A stretch of DNA of 64,000 bases from JBBPZK01 sp965219175 (GCA_965219175.1 CBDCNI010000001.1:2108001-2172000); one strand, 5' to 3'; shown: positions 16,520 through 25,615, counted from the first letter of the stretch. Notes: generated by a model not told the origin, from the letters alone. Translations and numbers: made by a program.

Positions 16520-17332
16520 ATGGAACCGGGCCATCTTAATGAAAGTTTCTTGGACTTCGAGCCGAACGGTTCGCAAGCGGGTCCTAAATTCAAGAGCGTC
16601 CGCAGGACCCTCAGGATCCTGGACCTCATCAGTCAGCGGGGAGAGCAGCTGAACGCGAAGCGCATCGCGCACGAGCTTGGAACGAGCCTCTCTAGTTGCT
16701 ACTATTTGCTCAACATACTTTCGGATGAAGGGTACATCGAGAAGATCCCTCATTGTGGCGGGTACAGGGTAGGTCCCGCTATCTCGACGCTCTACGAGTG
16801 CCGCCCCGAAAGTAGCCTCGACGTCAAGATCGAGTCGGTTATCGAAGAACTGGCGCAAAAGGCGCAGAGACAAGCATATCTGGCCGTTCTTATAGACGGA
16901 GAGATAACGGTCGCTCTGGTGAAGGCGCCGCCCAAAAGCCCTCCTGCGGGCGTAACCCAGGGATTTCACGGGGCTTCACACGCGCTGGCACTTGGAAAGA
17001 TATTGCTGGCAGGCATGGGTTCCGAGTACGTACAGAAACACATAGAAGATCGAGGCTTGGAGGTTTTTACTCCGCGGACTATAGTCCATCCTACCCAGTT
17101 GCACGCGCAGTTGAATAAGGTCCGCATGGTCGGGGTGGCGATGGACTTTGAGGAATTTGCCCAGAACCTCTGCTGCGTGGCGGCACCCGTAGAGAACCAC
17201 AAAGGAGAGGTGCAGGGTGCTATAGGACTCTCCACCACGACCCGGCGCATCGGTAAAGAAGGGCATCACCTCGTGGAACTGGTTCAGTGGGCCTCCGCCG
17301 AAGCTACAGCGTTACTCAAACAGAGTTCTTAG
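16520..17332 (+). CDS. IclR-family transcriptional regulator
   Basis: The 270-residue protein has an N-terminal winged helix-turn-helix (SVRRTLRILDLISQRGEQL, then AKRIAHELGTSLSSCYYLLNILSDEGYI) and a C-terminal IclR effector domain (GASHALALGKILLAGM, GVAMDFEEFAQNLCCVAAPV). These dimeric regulators bind small metabolites. Transcribed divergently from prmA, it is the best candidate controller of the monooxygenase locus, as activator or repressor. ATG at 16520 is preferred over the preceding TTG because GAAGGG is nine bases upstream. Ligand and direction of control are unknown. Confidence 0.9.
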   Translation: MEPGHLNESFLDFEPNGSQAGPKFKSVRRTLRILDLISQRGEQLNAKRIAHELGTSLSSCYYLLNILSDEGYIEKIPHCGGYRVGPAISTLYECRPESSLDVKIESVIEELAQKAQRQAYLAVLIDGEITVALVKAPPKSPPAGVTQGFHGASHALALGKILLAGMGSEYVQKHIEDRGLEVFTPRTIVHPTQLHAQLNKVRMVGVAMDFEEFAQNLCCVAAPVENHKGEVQGAIGLSTTTRRIGKEGHHLVELVQWASAEATALLKQSS

Positions 17333-17371
17333 ACAAGAGTAGTTGGCGGTTTTTGGCGAGAGGAGAAATAA

Positions 17372-17737
17372 ATGCCCCGATTGGAAGTTGACGGTGCGGG
17401 TACGTTCGAGGTCGAAGAAGGCAAGCGTCTCGTGCTGGCAATAGAGGAAGACGCGGATGTAGACATCCAGCATCAGTGCGGCAGCTACGCCCATTGCACC
17501 ACCTGCCGCGTCGAGTTTCTCGAAGGCGAGCCCGAAGACATGACTCAGGCGGAGATGATGGCGCTCCAGATGCGGGACCTTCTGGGTAAAGCGCGACTCT
17601 CGTGTCAAATTCTCTGCGAAGACGATATGAAAATCCGCCCGATGCTGACCGTCAGCGGAAGCGGGGCCAACGACGCCGGAGGCAAACCGGAGGAAGAGAT
17701 CACACCGGAACCCGTGTGGATAGAGAGACCGTATTAG
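17372..17737 (+). CDS. 2Fe-2S ferredoxin
   Basis: The 121-residue protein has a beta-grasp ferredoxin fold with the cluster cysteines in HQCGSYAHCTTCRVEF and a fourth in RLSCQILC. The spacing is of the chloroplast/MmoC type, followed by a proline- and glutamate-rich tail. It lies 39 bases after the IclR gene on the same strand with GAGAGGAG before its ATG, so both are probably cotranscribed. It may serve as an extra electron carrier for the monooxygenase or for another oxygenase; the cluster already has its own reductase. Confidence 0.88.
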   Translation: MPRLEVDGAGTFEVEEGKRLVLAIEEDADVDIQHQCGSYAHCTTCRVEFLEGEPEDMTQAEMMALQMRDLLGKARLSCQILCEDDMKIRPMLTVSGSGANDAGGKPEEEITPEPVWIERPY

Positions 17738-17804
17738 CGCAAGCGATGCGCAGGCTAAGTACCACGACAACAGGGAATGGAAGCAGGGAGTTAGGTAGGT
17801 TGGG

Positions 17805-18824
17805 TCAACCTTTCACATGATCGGAATAGGAAGGTACACCAGGAGATCCGGTCGCCTCCCGGATAGCTCGGAGAATCGCGTCCTGCATTACGCGCGCTCC
17901 CCAGACACCGACGAGGTCCGTAGTTGCAGCAACGTCGCCGAGGCTCGCGGCGAAAACGGCGTCGCCGTCGACGGTCGTGTGTACAGGGTGTATCGTCCGG
18001 GCGAGGCCGTCGTGGGCCATCTGGGCTACTTTCGTAACCTGTGTTTTCGTCAGGTTCGCGTTGGTCGCGACGATCCCCAGGGTAGTATTCTGGCCCCAAC
18101 GCATCCGGGAGGCTGCCCCTGATAGTAACTCAACCGTATCTCCCAAAGTACCGTCTTCCTGTCGAGGTCCGGCCAGCACCATACCGCTGTCCGGATCTCT
18201 GACTTCTCCGAAAGCGTTGACGGCGGCTATGGCGCCGACTACCAGCCCGTCGTCGAGGGTTACGGAGGCGCTGCCGATGCCTCCTTTCATCGCCCCTTCC
18301 AGGCCGAGGATCTTACCGACCGTCGCCCCGGTTCCGGCCCCGACGCTACCCTGCTCGAAATTCTCGCTGGCGGCTGACGCTGCGGCGTAGCCCATCGCGG
18401 CGTCGGGACGGGATAGAGGGTCACCCACCATCAGGTCGAAGAGTACGGCGGCGGAGACGAGAGGTATCTTCGCTAACCCTAGATCCAGGCCGACTCCTTT
18501 TTCTTCGAGGAACTTTACGACGCCGTCGGCGGCGGCCAGCCCGAAGGCGCTGCCGCCGGTCAAGAGGACGGCGTGCGTCTGATGGATGCTGGCGGTCGGG
18601 GCGAGGCGATCCGTCTCGCGGGTGCCGGGCGAGGAGCCGCGCACTTCCACGCCAACGGTTGCCGGCCGGTCAAAAAGTACCGCCGTGCAACCGGTGAGAC
18701 CTACAGGGTCCGTGGCGTGTCCGACGAGAACGCCCGGCACGTCACAGATGTCGCCTGAAGCAACCTCTCTCAGGAGCCCGGCTGCTCTAAATTGTCCGAG
18801 GGTTCTTGGTCCGGGAGCTTCCAC
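17805..18824 (-). CDS. P1-family (DmpA-like) aminopeptidase/esterase
   Basis: This 339-residue member of the self-processing Ntn-fold P1 peptidases shows ICDVPGVLVGHATD near the N-terminus, LTGGSAFGLAAADGV in the alpha chain, and GGIGSASVTLDDGLVVGAIAAVN around the probable nucleophile serine. The family cleaves small peptides, amides or esters. The only upstream standard start is GTG at 18824, which overlaps ricT by 55 bases and lacks a clear ribosome site. A CTG that overlaps the ricT stop (CTGA, 18773) would fit operon style better, so the start is open. Physiological substrate is unknown. Confidence 0.85.
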   Translation of the reverse strand: MEAPGPRTLGQFRAAGLLREVASGDICDVPGVLVGHATDPVGLTGCTAVLFDRPATVGVEVRGSSPGTRETDRLAPTASIHQTHAVLLTGGSAFGLAAADGVVKFLEEKGVGLDLGLAKIPLVSAAVLFDLMVGDPLSRPDAAMGYAAASAASENFEQGSVGAGTGATVGKILGLEGAMKGGIGSASVTLDDGLVVGAIAAVNAFGEVRDPDSGMVLAGPRQEDGTLGDTVELLSGAASRMRWGQNTTLGIVATNANLTKTQVTKVAQMAHDGLARTIHPVHTTVDGDAVFAASLGDVAATTDLVGVWGARVMQDAILRAIREATGSPGVPSYSDHVKG

Positions 18825-19684
18825 TCGTCGGGGTCGGCGGGTGTTATATCCGGGTTCTCTTGGGAGAGTCGTCCGAGTGGGATCAGCTCCTGGTCGCTAC
18901 GCTTCTGACCGAATTGGACCATGACGGAGTCTTTTACCATCGAGTAATCGACGACTTTCCCCTCTCGCTCCCCGAGCTTGACGGACGTGTTCTTGAACGG
19001 GGCGCGTTCTTTGAACTCTTTGTAGGCGTCGTGCTCGTAGCGCATACAGCACTTTACCTCGCCGCAACAGCCCATGATCTTGTCGTTGGGCGTCACCCCT
19101 TGCTGGCGGACGAGCCTGACGTTGACCGGCCCCATGCTCCGCGCCCCGCTCCACACCGAACAGCACAGCGGCAATCCGCAGGTATCGCATCCGCTAGCCG
19201 CAGCCGACCGCTCGATAAACACGAAATTTCTGAGGGCTACCGCCGCGTCGTAGGCGCGTTCGAGGCCGGCCTTCAGAGGTCCGAGATCCTGGTCCTTCTC
19301 CGACTGGTACTTCACCTCGATGTACGAACCGTCGAGAGAGAAATCGCAGCCGATGAACTGGATGTTTTGTATCCGGTGGTCCCTTGCGAGCTTCCGGGCC
19401 TCCTCTCGAACCTCCCGCCCCAACTCACGCTGCCGGTCGCCCTCGCGACGGTCGTGCTCGGAGGCGAGCCTCAAGATGTTGAACGGAGGCGTGTAGGGCT
19501 CGCGGCGGCGAGGGGTCAAGGCGACACGTCCGATGTACTCCCCGAAATCCGTCTCCACGACGACCTCGTAGCCGACCCGGAGGTCCAGGTCGCGCGCGTA
19601 GCAGAGCCTCGTGACGCCCCAGCCGGGGATGCGAACGTCTACGAGACGGGGGAGTTCAACGATATTCTCTGCCGTACCCTCGAT
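18770..19684 (-). CDS. ricT: RicT/YaaT (PSP1-domain) protein, probable ATC start
   Basis: The PSP1 domain is clear: cysteine-rich CDTCGLPLCCSVW, then MGCCGEVKCCMRYEHDAYKEF. In Bacillus, RicT works with RicA and RicF on RNase Y-dependent mRNA maturation and development; the role in actinobacteria is not established. The first GTG (19558) would remove conserved N-terminal sequence (VRIPGWGVTRLCYARDLDL), which is present in frame upstream. No ATG, GTG or TTG lies between the preceding in-frame stop and that segment. An ATC at 19682-19684 has GGAGG seven bases upstream, so I place the start there, giving 304 residues and a 46-base overlap with holB. Confidence 0.85.
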   Translation of the reverse strand: MEGTAENIVELPRLVDVRIPGWGVTRLCYARDLDLRVGYEVVVETDFGEYIGRVALTPRRREPYTPPFNILRLASEHDRREGDRQRELGREVREEARKLARDHRIQNIQFIGCDFSLDGSYIEVKYQSEKDQDLGPLKAGLERAYDAAVALRNFVFIERSAAASGCDTCGLPLCCSVWSGARSMGPVNVRLVRQQGVTPNDKIMGCCGEVKCCMRYEHDAYKEFKERAPFKNTSVKLGEREGKVVDYSMVKDSVMVQFGQKRSDQELIPLGRLSQENPDITPADPDEWKLPDQEPSDNLEQPGS

Positions 19685-20721
19685 AACGTCACCTCCAGGC
19701 TAGCCTCCGGGGAGACATTATACGCAAAGCCGGAACGCGCTTCCTCCAGCTCGAAGGCCGCACCCGGCCAGTCGGCGCGAGGGTTCCTCTCCACGTGACC
19801 CTTTATCTCCTCTACCCGGTCCAGGTTTACCGCCAACTCAGGCGCCCCGGCGGCAACTACCGCCGCGTCCCGGTACACCAGCGCCAGCAACTCGAGTGCC
19901 TCCCGCACCGCAGCGTCCCGTCCAGCGCGCCCGGCCCGCTTCGCCCCATCCTTGGCCCTCCGGTCCGGCTCCTCGAACCTCTCCAGGTACGCCGCCTCCC
20001 ACGCAGACCCCACGGCCTCCGCACGATCCAGGATGCGGGCCGCGGCCCGATGACGCTCCTCGAAGTCCTCCGCATAAGCGAAAGCCGCCTCGAAAACCTC
20101 TTCCCGCAGACCAGATAGTTCCTCCTCCCCCGCGTAGCGGAGCGCTAGCCCGACGCTGCCGCGACCTAGAGAAGCCGCGAGCCGCGCGTCCTCTACCGAA
20201 AACCCTCTCTCCGCAAGGAGACTCACTACCTCTTCTACCGGAACCGGGTTGAGGCGCACCACCCGCGTCCGCGAGGCGACAGTCGGAAGCACGCCCTCCA
20301 GAGAAACGGCGAGCAGGATAAAGACAGCCTCTCCTTCCGGCTCTTCCAGGCTCTTCAGCAAGGCGTTCGCCGCCTGGACATTCAGCGTATCCGCCTTCAG
20401 GATAAAGACGCGGCGCGCCCCTTCGAACGGCCGGCTCGCCACCTGACGCAACACGTCCCGGACTTGTCCGATGGTAGTAAAAGCCCCCTCCGGTTGTATC
20501 TCGACCAAATCAGGATGAAGCTCCCGGTTCGCCCTTCCCTCCGCTTCGGGGTCGCCGCCGGAGACAAGAGCCGCCCCCAGCCTCCGCGCTACCGTCCGCT
20601 TACCGACACCGGCAGGTCCGTGGAACAAGTAGGCGTGCGAGACTACACCCGTCCGGAGACTTTTCTCCAGAACCCGCACGACAGCCTCGTTGCCAATGAT
20701 ACCGTCGAAAGGCTCTAACAC
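19639..20721 (-). CDS. holB: DNA polymerase III delta' subunit (clamp loader)
   Basis: The 360-residue protein begins MLEPFDGIIGNEAVVRVLEKSL. It has the clamp-loader P-loop GPAGVGKRTVARRLG, followed by the AAA+ region FILKADTLNVQAANALLKSLEEPEG. The SRC-type arginine is less clear (VASRTRVVRL). It helps load the sliding clamp at replication forks. A zinc-binding cysteine cluster usual in gamma/tau is absent, favouring delta'. It lies between tmk and ricT, the common order in Gram-positive genomes. Start GTG has GGGGAAG upstream. Confidence 0.92.
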   Translation of the reverse strand: MLEPFDGIIGNEAVVRVLEKSLRTGVVSHAYLFHGPAGVGKRTVARRLGAALVSGGDPEAEGRANRELHPDLVEIQPEGAFTTIGQVRDVLRQVASRPFEGARRVFILKADTLNVQAANALLKSLEEPEGEAVFILLAVSLEGVLPTVASRTRVVRLNPVPVEEVVSLLAERGFSVEDARLAASLGRGSVGLALRYAGEEELSGLREEVFEAAFAYAEDFEERHRAAARILDRAEAVGSAWEAAYLERFEEPDRRAKDGAKRAGRAGRDAAVREALELLALVYRDAAVVAAGAPELAVNLDRVEEIKGHVERNPRADWPGAAFELEEARSGFAYNVSPEASLEVTLSRVRQRISLNSPVS

Positions 20722-20799
20722 GCGGCTTCCCCAGGTTTCCTCAAGATGCTGTCTCCCCTGCTTACCGTCGCTATAGTTCTTCCCCTTTTCGGTGGAACC

Positions 20800-21429
20800 T
20801 CAGCCCTCACCGTTGGCGGGAGTATAACGCAGCTTCAGTACGCTACTCCGCACCGCCTCCGCGAGTTGATCCGGCGGCAGCGTGGCGTCCAGGATCTCTA
20901 TCCGGTTCGGCTCCGCCCCGACCAGTTCCTCGAAACCCGCGGAAACAAGGTCCATAAATTCCGTCCCGGCAACCTCGATCCTATCCAGATTCCCCGAACT
21001 CCTGGCGCGCCGCTCTCGCTCCTCCGGCCCGAGACGCAGATAGAAAGTCTTATCAGGCGCGACGTTCCCTACCGCCCACGCGTTCAACTCGCGCACGACC
21101 TTCGCGCCGAGCCCTCTGGCATATCCCTGGTAGGCGAGGCTCGAGTCGAGAAATCGTTCGCAGAAGACTGTCTCCCCGCGCTCCAGACGGGGCAGGATCT
21201 CCCGTCGCACGTGGTCCGCGCGGGCCGCCGCGTAGAGGTACGCTTCCGTCCAATCATCCAACTCGATATCCGGGTCGAGCAGCACTTCCCGGATGCGCTC
21301 GGCGGCTGGAGTGCCTCCGGGCTCGCGGGTGAAGTATACCGGCGGGTCGAGGTCCGCGAGAAGCGGTTTGAGGTTACTCACCAGTGTAGATTTGCCCGAG
21401 AAATCCGGGCCTTCCAAGGTTACGAAGAT
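20800..21429 (-). CDS. tmk: Thymidylate kinase, no standard start codon visible
   Basis: The enzyme phosphorylates dTMP to dTDP. The P-loop is EGPDFSGKSTL, followed by YFTREPGGTPAAERIR, the DRF/ERF-like FCERFLDSSLAYQGYARG and a lid region with RLGPEERERRA. The in-frame sequence continues upstream into the puuD gene without any ATG, GTG or TTG between 21630 and the P-loop strand. A later TTG inside VTLEG would delete the first beta strand. An ATC at 21427-21429 gives MFVTLEGPD, the usual Tmk N-terminus, and 209 residues, the usual length. No good ribosome site precedes it, so the start is less certain than for ricT. Confidence 0.88.
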   Translation of the reverse strand: MFVTLEGPDFSGKSTLVSNLKPLLADLDPPVYFTREPGGTPAAERIREVLLDPDIELDDWTEAYLYAAARADHVRREILPRLERGETVFCERFLDSSLAYQGYARGLGAKVVRELNAWAVGNVAPDKTFYLRLGPEERERRARSSGNLDRIEVAGTEFMDLVSAGFEELVGAEPNRIEILDATLPPDQLAEAVRSSVLKLRYTPANGEG

Positions 21430-21463
21430 TCCCCGCGAAGGTCGCGCGGCGAACCCGTTCGCC

Positions 21464-22222
21464 CTAGGCCGCGGCGCGGCGGAGCGAACGCCGGCGGGCC
21501 GCCTCGACGTGAGCCTCGAAAAGTTTCCGGTGCTCCCTGCCCGACTCGCGCATCGCCTCGGCGTGCCACTGGACCGCGAGGATCCACTGCTCGGAGAAAT
21601 TTCGCGCCTCCACAGCTTCCACGATCCCATCCGGGGAACTTCCACTCACGACGAGCCCATCCGCCAGGTCTTTCACCGCCTGGTGGTGATAAGAATTGAC
21701 CTTGAAGCTGCGGCTGACCACGACCTCCCCAACCCTGGAACCGGCGTCCACCTCTACCTCGTGAGTCGGCTGGCGTTTGGGGGTGTTCTGGCGGTGTTTC
21801 CCGGCCTCCGGGTCGAATTGGGAGGGCAAGTCCTGGTAGAGCGTCCCACCGAGGGCTACGTTCAGGACCTGCAGCCCGCGGCAGATCCCAAAAACAGGGA
21901 TGCCTCGTTCCAGCGCATACCCCAGTATCTCCATCTCGAAAGCGTCGCGCTCGGGGATGGTGACGCCTATCTCCGGGACCGGCTCTTCGCCGTAGTAAGA
22001 CGGGTCAAGGTCGCTGCCGCCGCTCAACAACAAACCGTCTATGCTCTCCACGAGCGACTCGGCTGCTTCGATGATAGGTGGCAAAATGATGGGAGCACCG
22101 CCGGCTTGCGCCACTCCTTCCACGTAATCCAGGTCCGCCCGGACGTAACCGCCCAGCGGGCGCGTGTCTATACCTTCCGGGTCTTCCTTGAGCGTCGCTG
22201 TTATGCCTATTACGGGAGCCAA
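21464..22222 (-). CDS. Class I glutamine amidotransferase, PuuD-like (peptidase C26)
   Basis: The 252-residue protein begins MAPVIGITATLKED. The nucleophile is the Cys of PVFGICRGLQVLNV, and the catalytic His and Glu lie in ILAVQWHAEAM. LLSGGSDLDPSYYGEEP is typical of gamma-glutamyl-GABA hydrolases. The family removes a gamma-glutamyl group in putrescine breakdown, though many members are uncharacterised. It lies between topA and tmk with a short gap to tmk. No other putrescine gene is nearby, so the pathway is not established by context. Confidence 0.87.
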   Translation of the reverse strand: MAPVIGITATLKEDPEGIDTRPLGGYVRADLDYVEGVAQAGGAPIILPPIIEAAESLVESIDGLLLSGGSDLDPSYYGEEPVPEIGVTIPERDAFEMEILGYALERGIPVFGICRGLQVLNVALGGTLYQDLPSQFDPEAGKHRQNTPKRQPTHEVEVDAGSRVGEVVVSRSFKVNSYHHQAVKDLADGLVVSGSSPDGIVEAVEARNFSEQWILAVQWHAEAMRESGREHRKLFEAHVEAARRRSLRRAAA

Positions 22223-22314
22223 ACTACCTTATCCTCCGAAAAATCTCGCCGACTCACAAACTACATCGCGGCAGAATAGCAAACTACAGCTACGATGGCT
22301 AGCAGCAACAGATA

Positions 22315-22336
22315 GCCGCTCACACGAGTGAGCGGC
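22315..22336 (-). terminator. Hairpin after topA
   Basis: GCCGCTCAC and GTGAGCGGC form a perfect 9-bp stem with a 4-base loop, 53 bases past the topA stop. On the minus strand it is followed by TATCTGTTGC, a weak T-run. Confidence 0.55.
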
Positions 22337-22388
22337 GAGGTACGGCGGCTGGGAGCCTCGTCCCGGAGGTCGAGGGCGACCCGGCCTT

Positions 22389-24542
22389 CTATGTGGTGGA
22401 CTTCTCCAACTCTTTCACCTTCTCCTCCGATCTCCCCTCACCCCCCTCTTTGGCATCTCCGTTCGCTTCCGCTTTGGCTTCCGCCTCGGCCTTGGCCTCT
22501 TCCTCGGCTTTTGCTTTCGCCTCGCGCTGCTCCTGCTTTTTCGGGCAGTCCATGTTGATGCAGGTGATCCAGGGCCGCTTGCCGCCGAGCACCTTTATCT
22601 CGGGCACCCCACAAGCCTCGCAGGTAGTCCCGAGCGGTATGATAGTCCCTCTCTGCGGCAGCGGATAGGTCACCCGGCACTCCGGGTATCCCTTACATCC
22701 GACGAAACGCTTACGGCTCTTTCGGTTGCGACGAATAATAAGGTCGTTCCCGCACTCCGAGCAAGCACCGAGCGTCTCGTCCCCGCGGATACCCACCCAC
22801 ACCGTATCGGCGAACTTCTCCTCCGACTCCGTCAGGTTTCCGTAGACCTTCCTGAGTATGTCGCGCGACTCGTCAACCACGGAGTCTTTGCTGATCTTAC
22901 CTTCCGAGATGTCGTCCATGCTCTTTTCGAGCTCGGCGGTCATCTCGTGGGAGGCTATCTCCGAAGCGAAGTCCTTGAGCGCCGTGGCGACCGCGATCCC
23001 CGTCTCAGTCGGGATGAGCGGGTCGTCGTGGACGTAGCCGCGGCTGTAGAGGTTCTGGATGATGTTCGGCCTCGTGGCTTTCGTCCCGAGCCCCAGGTCC
23101 TCCATCACCCGGATGAGCCGTCCCTGGCCGTAACGGCCCGGCGGCTGAGTCTCCTTGGAAAGCACCTCCGCCCCGAGCACCTTCACTTCCTGGCCCTCTT
23201 CGAGCGCGGGCATCTCCTCGTCGGGCCGGCGACCGTAACGATAGACCCCGAGCCAGCCTTCCTCGGTCACAACCGTGCCTCGCGCGACCAGCGGTTCTCC
23301 ACCGGATTCCAGGTGAAGCGTAGTCCTGAGCGTTTTGGCCGGGCTCGATAGAGTAGCCAGAAAACGGCGCACTATGAGTTGATAGATCTTCCACTGATCG
23401 TCCCGCAGAGCCTTCTTGGAGGCGTATCCCGTCGGGTAGATCGGTGGATGGTCGGTCGTCTGCTTTTTGCCCCGCGTCGGCGAAAGTTTCTCCTGCGCGA
23501 GCAACTTCTCCGCGAACGGCCCGGCCCCCTCCACGCGCTTGAGGTAGCCCAGGACTCCCCGCAGATCCAGAGAACTCGGGTACACGGTGTTGTCCGTACG
23601 AGGATAGGAGACGTAACCGTTGGTGTAGAGGTCTTCGGCAAGACGGGCCGCCCTTGAAGGGCTGATCCCGATATTCGCCGCCGACGTGAGGAAACTCGTC
23701 GTGTTGAACGGCGCGGGCGCCGGACGCGTTGCCGCTTTCTCGTCTATCTTCGTAACGGTCGCCGTATCCGTCAGGTTCTCGTAGGCCGACCGGACGGCCG
23801 CTTCCTCGGTGAAGCGAGACGTGGCGTGCCGGACGGTGAAGTCCTCGCCGTTTCGGAGGTTGGCTTCGAGTTCCCAGTAAGGTTCGGAGACGAAGGCCCG
23901 CCGCTCGCGCTCGCGTTCGGAGATCAGGACGAGGGTAGGCGATTGGACGCGGCCTACGGAGAGGAACGCGCTGCCGTAACGTTTTGTGGCGCGGGAGACC
24001 CAGCGCGTCAGGGTTGCACCCCAGATCAGGTCTATATCCTGTCGCGCCGCCCCGGCGTTCGCCAACTCTTCGGAGACCTCCACCAATTCGTCGAAGGCGC
24101 GGGTCACCTCACCTTTGGTCAAGGCGGAGAACCGGGCGCGCTCGACGTGGTCCACGAGCTTCGGGTTCGCGTCGAAGACCAGCGAGAGCGCCTCCACCCC
24201 GATCAACTCGCCCTCCCGGTCGAAGTCCGTGGCTACGACAACTTTGTCCGCCTTCTTCGAAAGAGACTTGACGGCGTCGGCCACACCCTTTTCGGAGACG
24301 GACTTCAGTATCTCCGCGTCTATGAGCGCGGAGGGTTCTACCTTCTGCCAGTTCGAATACTCCTCCGGGTACTCGGGGTTCAGCACGTGACCTTTCAGGC
24401 CGACGGAGACCGTCTCCTCGCCCTTCCAGGTAAAGGTGTGGTGGGGCACGCTGCGGTGTTTCCCTTCCTTGACCGGCCCCTCGGCCAAAGACTGGGGAAT
24501 TTTCTTTGCAGTATTTGCTTTCTCAGAGATTATTAGTCGCAT
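22389..24542 (-). CDS. topA: DNA topoisomerase I of archaeal type (type IA)
   Basis: The 717-residue enzyme relaxes negatively supercoiled DNA. It has a TOPRIM domain (MRLIISEKANTAKKI; acidic motif TDFDREGELIG at 105-115), the active-site Tyr313 in SYPRTDNTVYP, and two C-terminal Cys4 zinc ribbons (CSECGNDL...CKGYPEC and CEACG...CINMDC). A low-complexity Ala/Glu/Lys tail ends it. The N-terminal half (GLKGHVLNPEYPEEYSNW, VEPSALIDAEI) reads like archaeal TopA rather than the usual bacterial form. It appears complete and, as far as this window shows, functional. Transfer from archaea is inference. Confidence 0.92.
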   Translation of the reverse strand: MRLIISEKANTAKKIPQSLAEGPVKEGKHRSVPHHTFTWKGEETVSVGLKGHVLNPEYPEEYSNWQKVEPSALIDAEILKSVSEKGVADAVKSLSKKADKVVVATDFDREGELIGVEALSLVFDANPKLVDHVERARFSALTKGEVTRAFDELVEVSEELANAGAARQDIDLIWGATLTRWVSRATKRYGSAFLSVGRVQSPTLVLISERERERRAFVSEPYWELEANLRNGEDFTVRHATSRFTEEAAVRSAYENLTDTATVTKIDEKAATRPAPAPFNTTSFLTSAANIGISPSRAARLAEDLYTNGYVSYPRTDNTVYPSSLDLRGVLGYLKRVEGAGPFAEKLLAQEKLSPTRGKKQTTDHPPIYPTGYASKKALRDDQWKIYQLIVRRFLATLSSPAKTLRTTLHLESGGEPLVARGTVVTEEGWLGVYRYGRRPDEEMPALEEGQEVKVLGAEVLSKETQPPGRYGQGRLIRVMEDLGLGTKATRPNIIQNLYSRGYVHDDPLIPTETGIAVATALKDFASEIASHEMTAELEKSMDDISEGKISKDSVVDESRDILRKVYGNLTESEEKFADTVWVGIRGDETLGACSECGNDLIIRRNRKSRKRFVGCKGYPECRVTYPLPQRGTIIPLGTTCEACGVPEIKVLGGKRPWITCINMDCPKKQEQREAKAKAEEEAKAEAEAKAEANGDAKEGGEGRSEEKVKELEKSTT

Positions 24543-24618
24543 ATTGATCTAGTTTATAACACAGCGCCAATGGTTGTTCTGTGCTCTAAATCTCCCGTGT
24601 TCCCGGATCGAGGCTGCG

Positions 24619-25611
24619 TTACAACCCGGAATCAGAGGGGATCTCGACAGCTTCGTCGGCCGGCTCGTCCGGGATTACGTCCCCGATCATGTACCGGACG
24701 AGCAGGAGTCCGCCCACCCCGATCAGGGTAGCGAACCACAGGGTGGCAAGGCGGATCAGGAAAGTCAAACCAACCGCCATCCCGGCCGAAAGCCCCGCGT
24801 AGAACTTGAACAACCCAGTCAAGCTCGCCTCCGCCGCCCCGATACCACCCGGCAACATGCTCCCGACCCCGAGCAGCGAACTGACCGCGAAAATGAATAC
24901 CACGACCAGAAACGGCTGCCCCGCCCCGATCCCAACAGAGCAAAGATAAACCGCCGTACACTCAAGCCCCCAAGAGAAAAATGAGAACACGGACCCGACG
25001 GCCAGCGACCGCAACGACAACAACTCGCTCGACGCCCCGTGAAAGTCGCTCAAGTGAGGCGCAAGCTTGTTCAAGACCGGGATTTTTTCGAGCACCCGTT
25101 CCGCCAGCAGCGAGAGCCGCTTGGAGCGCAGGACAACGATGCCCCCGACCGTCACTGCCAGGAACAGCACCAGCACGCCGGGACCGAAACTGAAGGTGAG
25201 GGCGCCGAGCATGCCCCAAGCGACCATGCCGGTCCCGTCGGTTGCGCGTTCTGCAACCACGGTCGGGGCCGTGCGCGCTATCGGGACTCCCGTCACCCGG
25301 CGCACGAAGACGCTCTTCAAGACCTCGCCGAGCTTACCCGGTGAGATCGCCATGCTCAGGCCAGCGGCGAAGATCGGGACGTTCAGCCGGTGTGGAATGT
25401 GTATCTTCAAGACCTTCAGGTAGTAGTTCCAGCGGAGGTAACGTCCGACGTAGGAGAGGGCCACGAGGCCGAGTATCGCCGGGACGAGCGACCACTGGAA
25501 GCCGTCCAGCGCCCGCTCCAGTTTGTCGAGACCAATGAACATGGCAAGGGCCACGTAGACCACGAGGCCGAGGCCGAGCGCCAGGATCAGGTTTTTCTTC
25601 AACCGTTCCAT
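24619..25611 (-). CDS. UPF0104 / lysylphosphatidylglycerol-synthase-like flippase-domain membrane protein
   Basis: The 330-residue integral membrane protein has about eight hydrophobic helices, with the family motif SMAISPGKLGEVLKSVFVRR and GVGSMLPGGIGAAEASLTGLFKFY. Related domains form the membrane half of MprF, which moves modified lipids across the membrane; free-standing copies are usually of unknown substrate. Its ATG lies four bases past the stop of the UbiA-like gene, so the two are coupled, suggesting a lipid-linked sugar or lipid-transport role (inference). Confidence 0.85.
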   Translation of the reverse strand: MERLKKNLILALGLGLVVYVALAMFIGLDKLERALDGFQWSLVPAILGLVALSYVGRYLRWNYYLKVLKIHIPHRLNVPIFAAGLSMAISPGKLGEVLKSVFVRRVTGVPIARTAPTVVAERATDGTGMVAWGMLGALTFSFGPGVLVLFLAVTVGGIVVLRSKRLSLLAERVLEKIPVLNKLAPHLSDFHGASSELLSLRSLAVGSVFSFFSWGLECTAVYLCSVGIGAGQPFLVVVFIFAVSSLLGVGSMLPGGIGAAEASLTGLFKFYAGLSAGMAVGLTFLIRLATLWFATLIGVGGLLLVRYMIGDVIPDEPADEAVEIPSDSGL

Positions 25612-25615
25612 CAGG

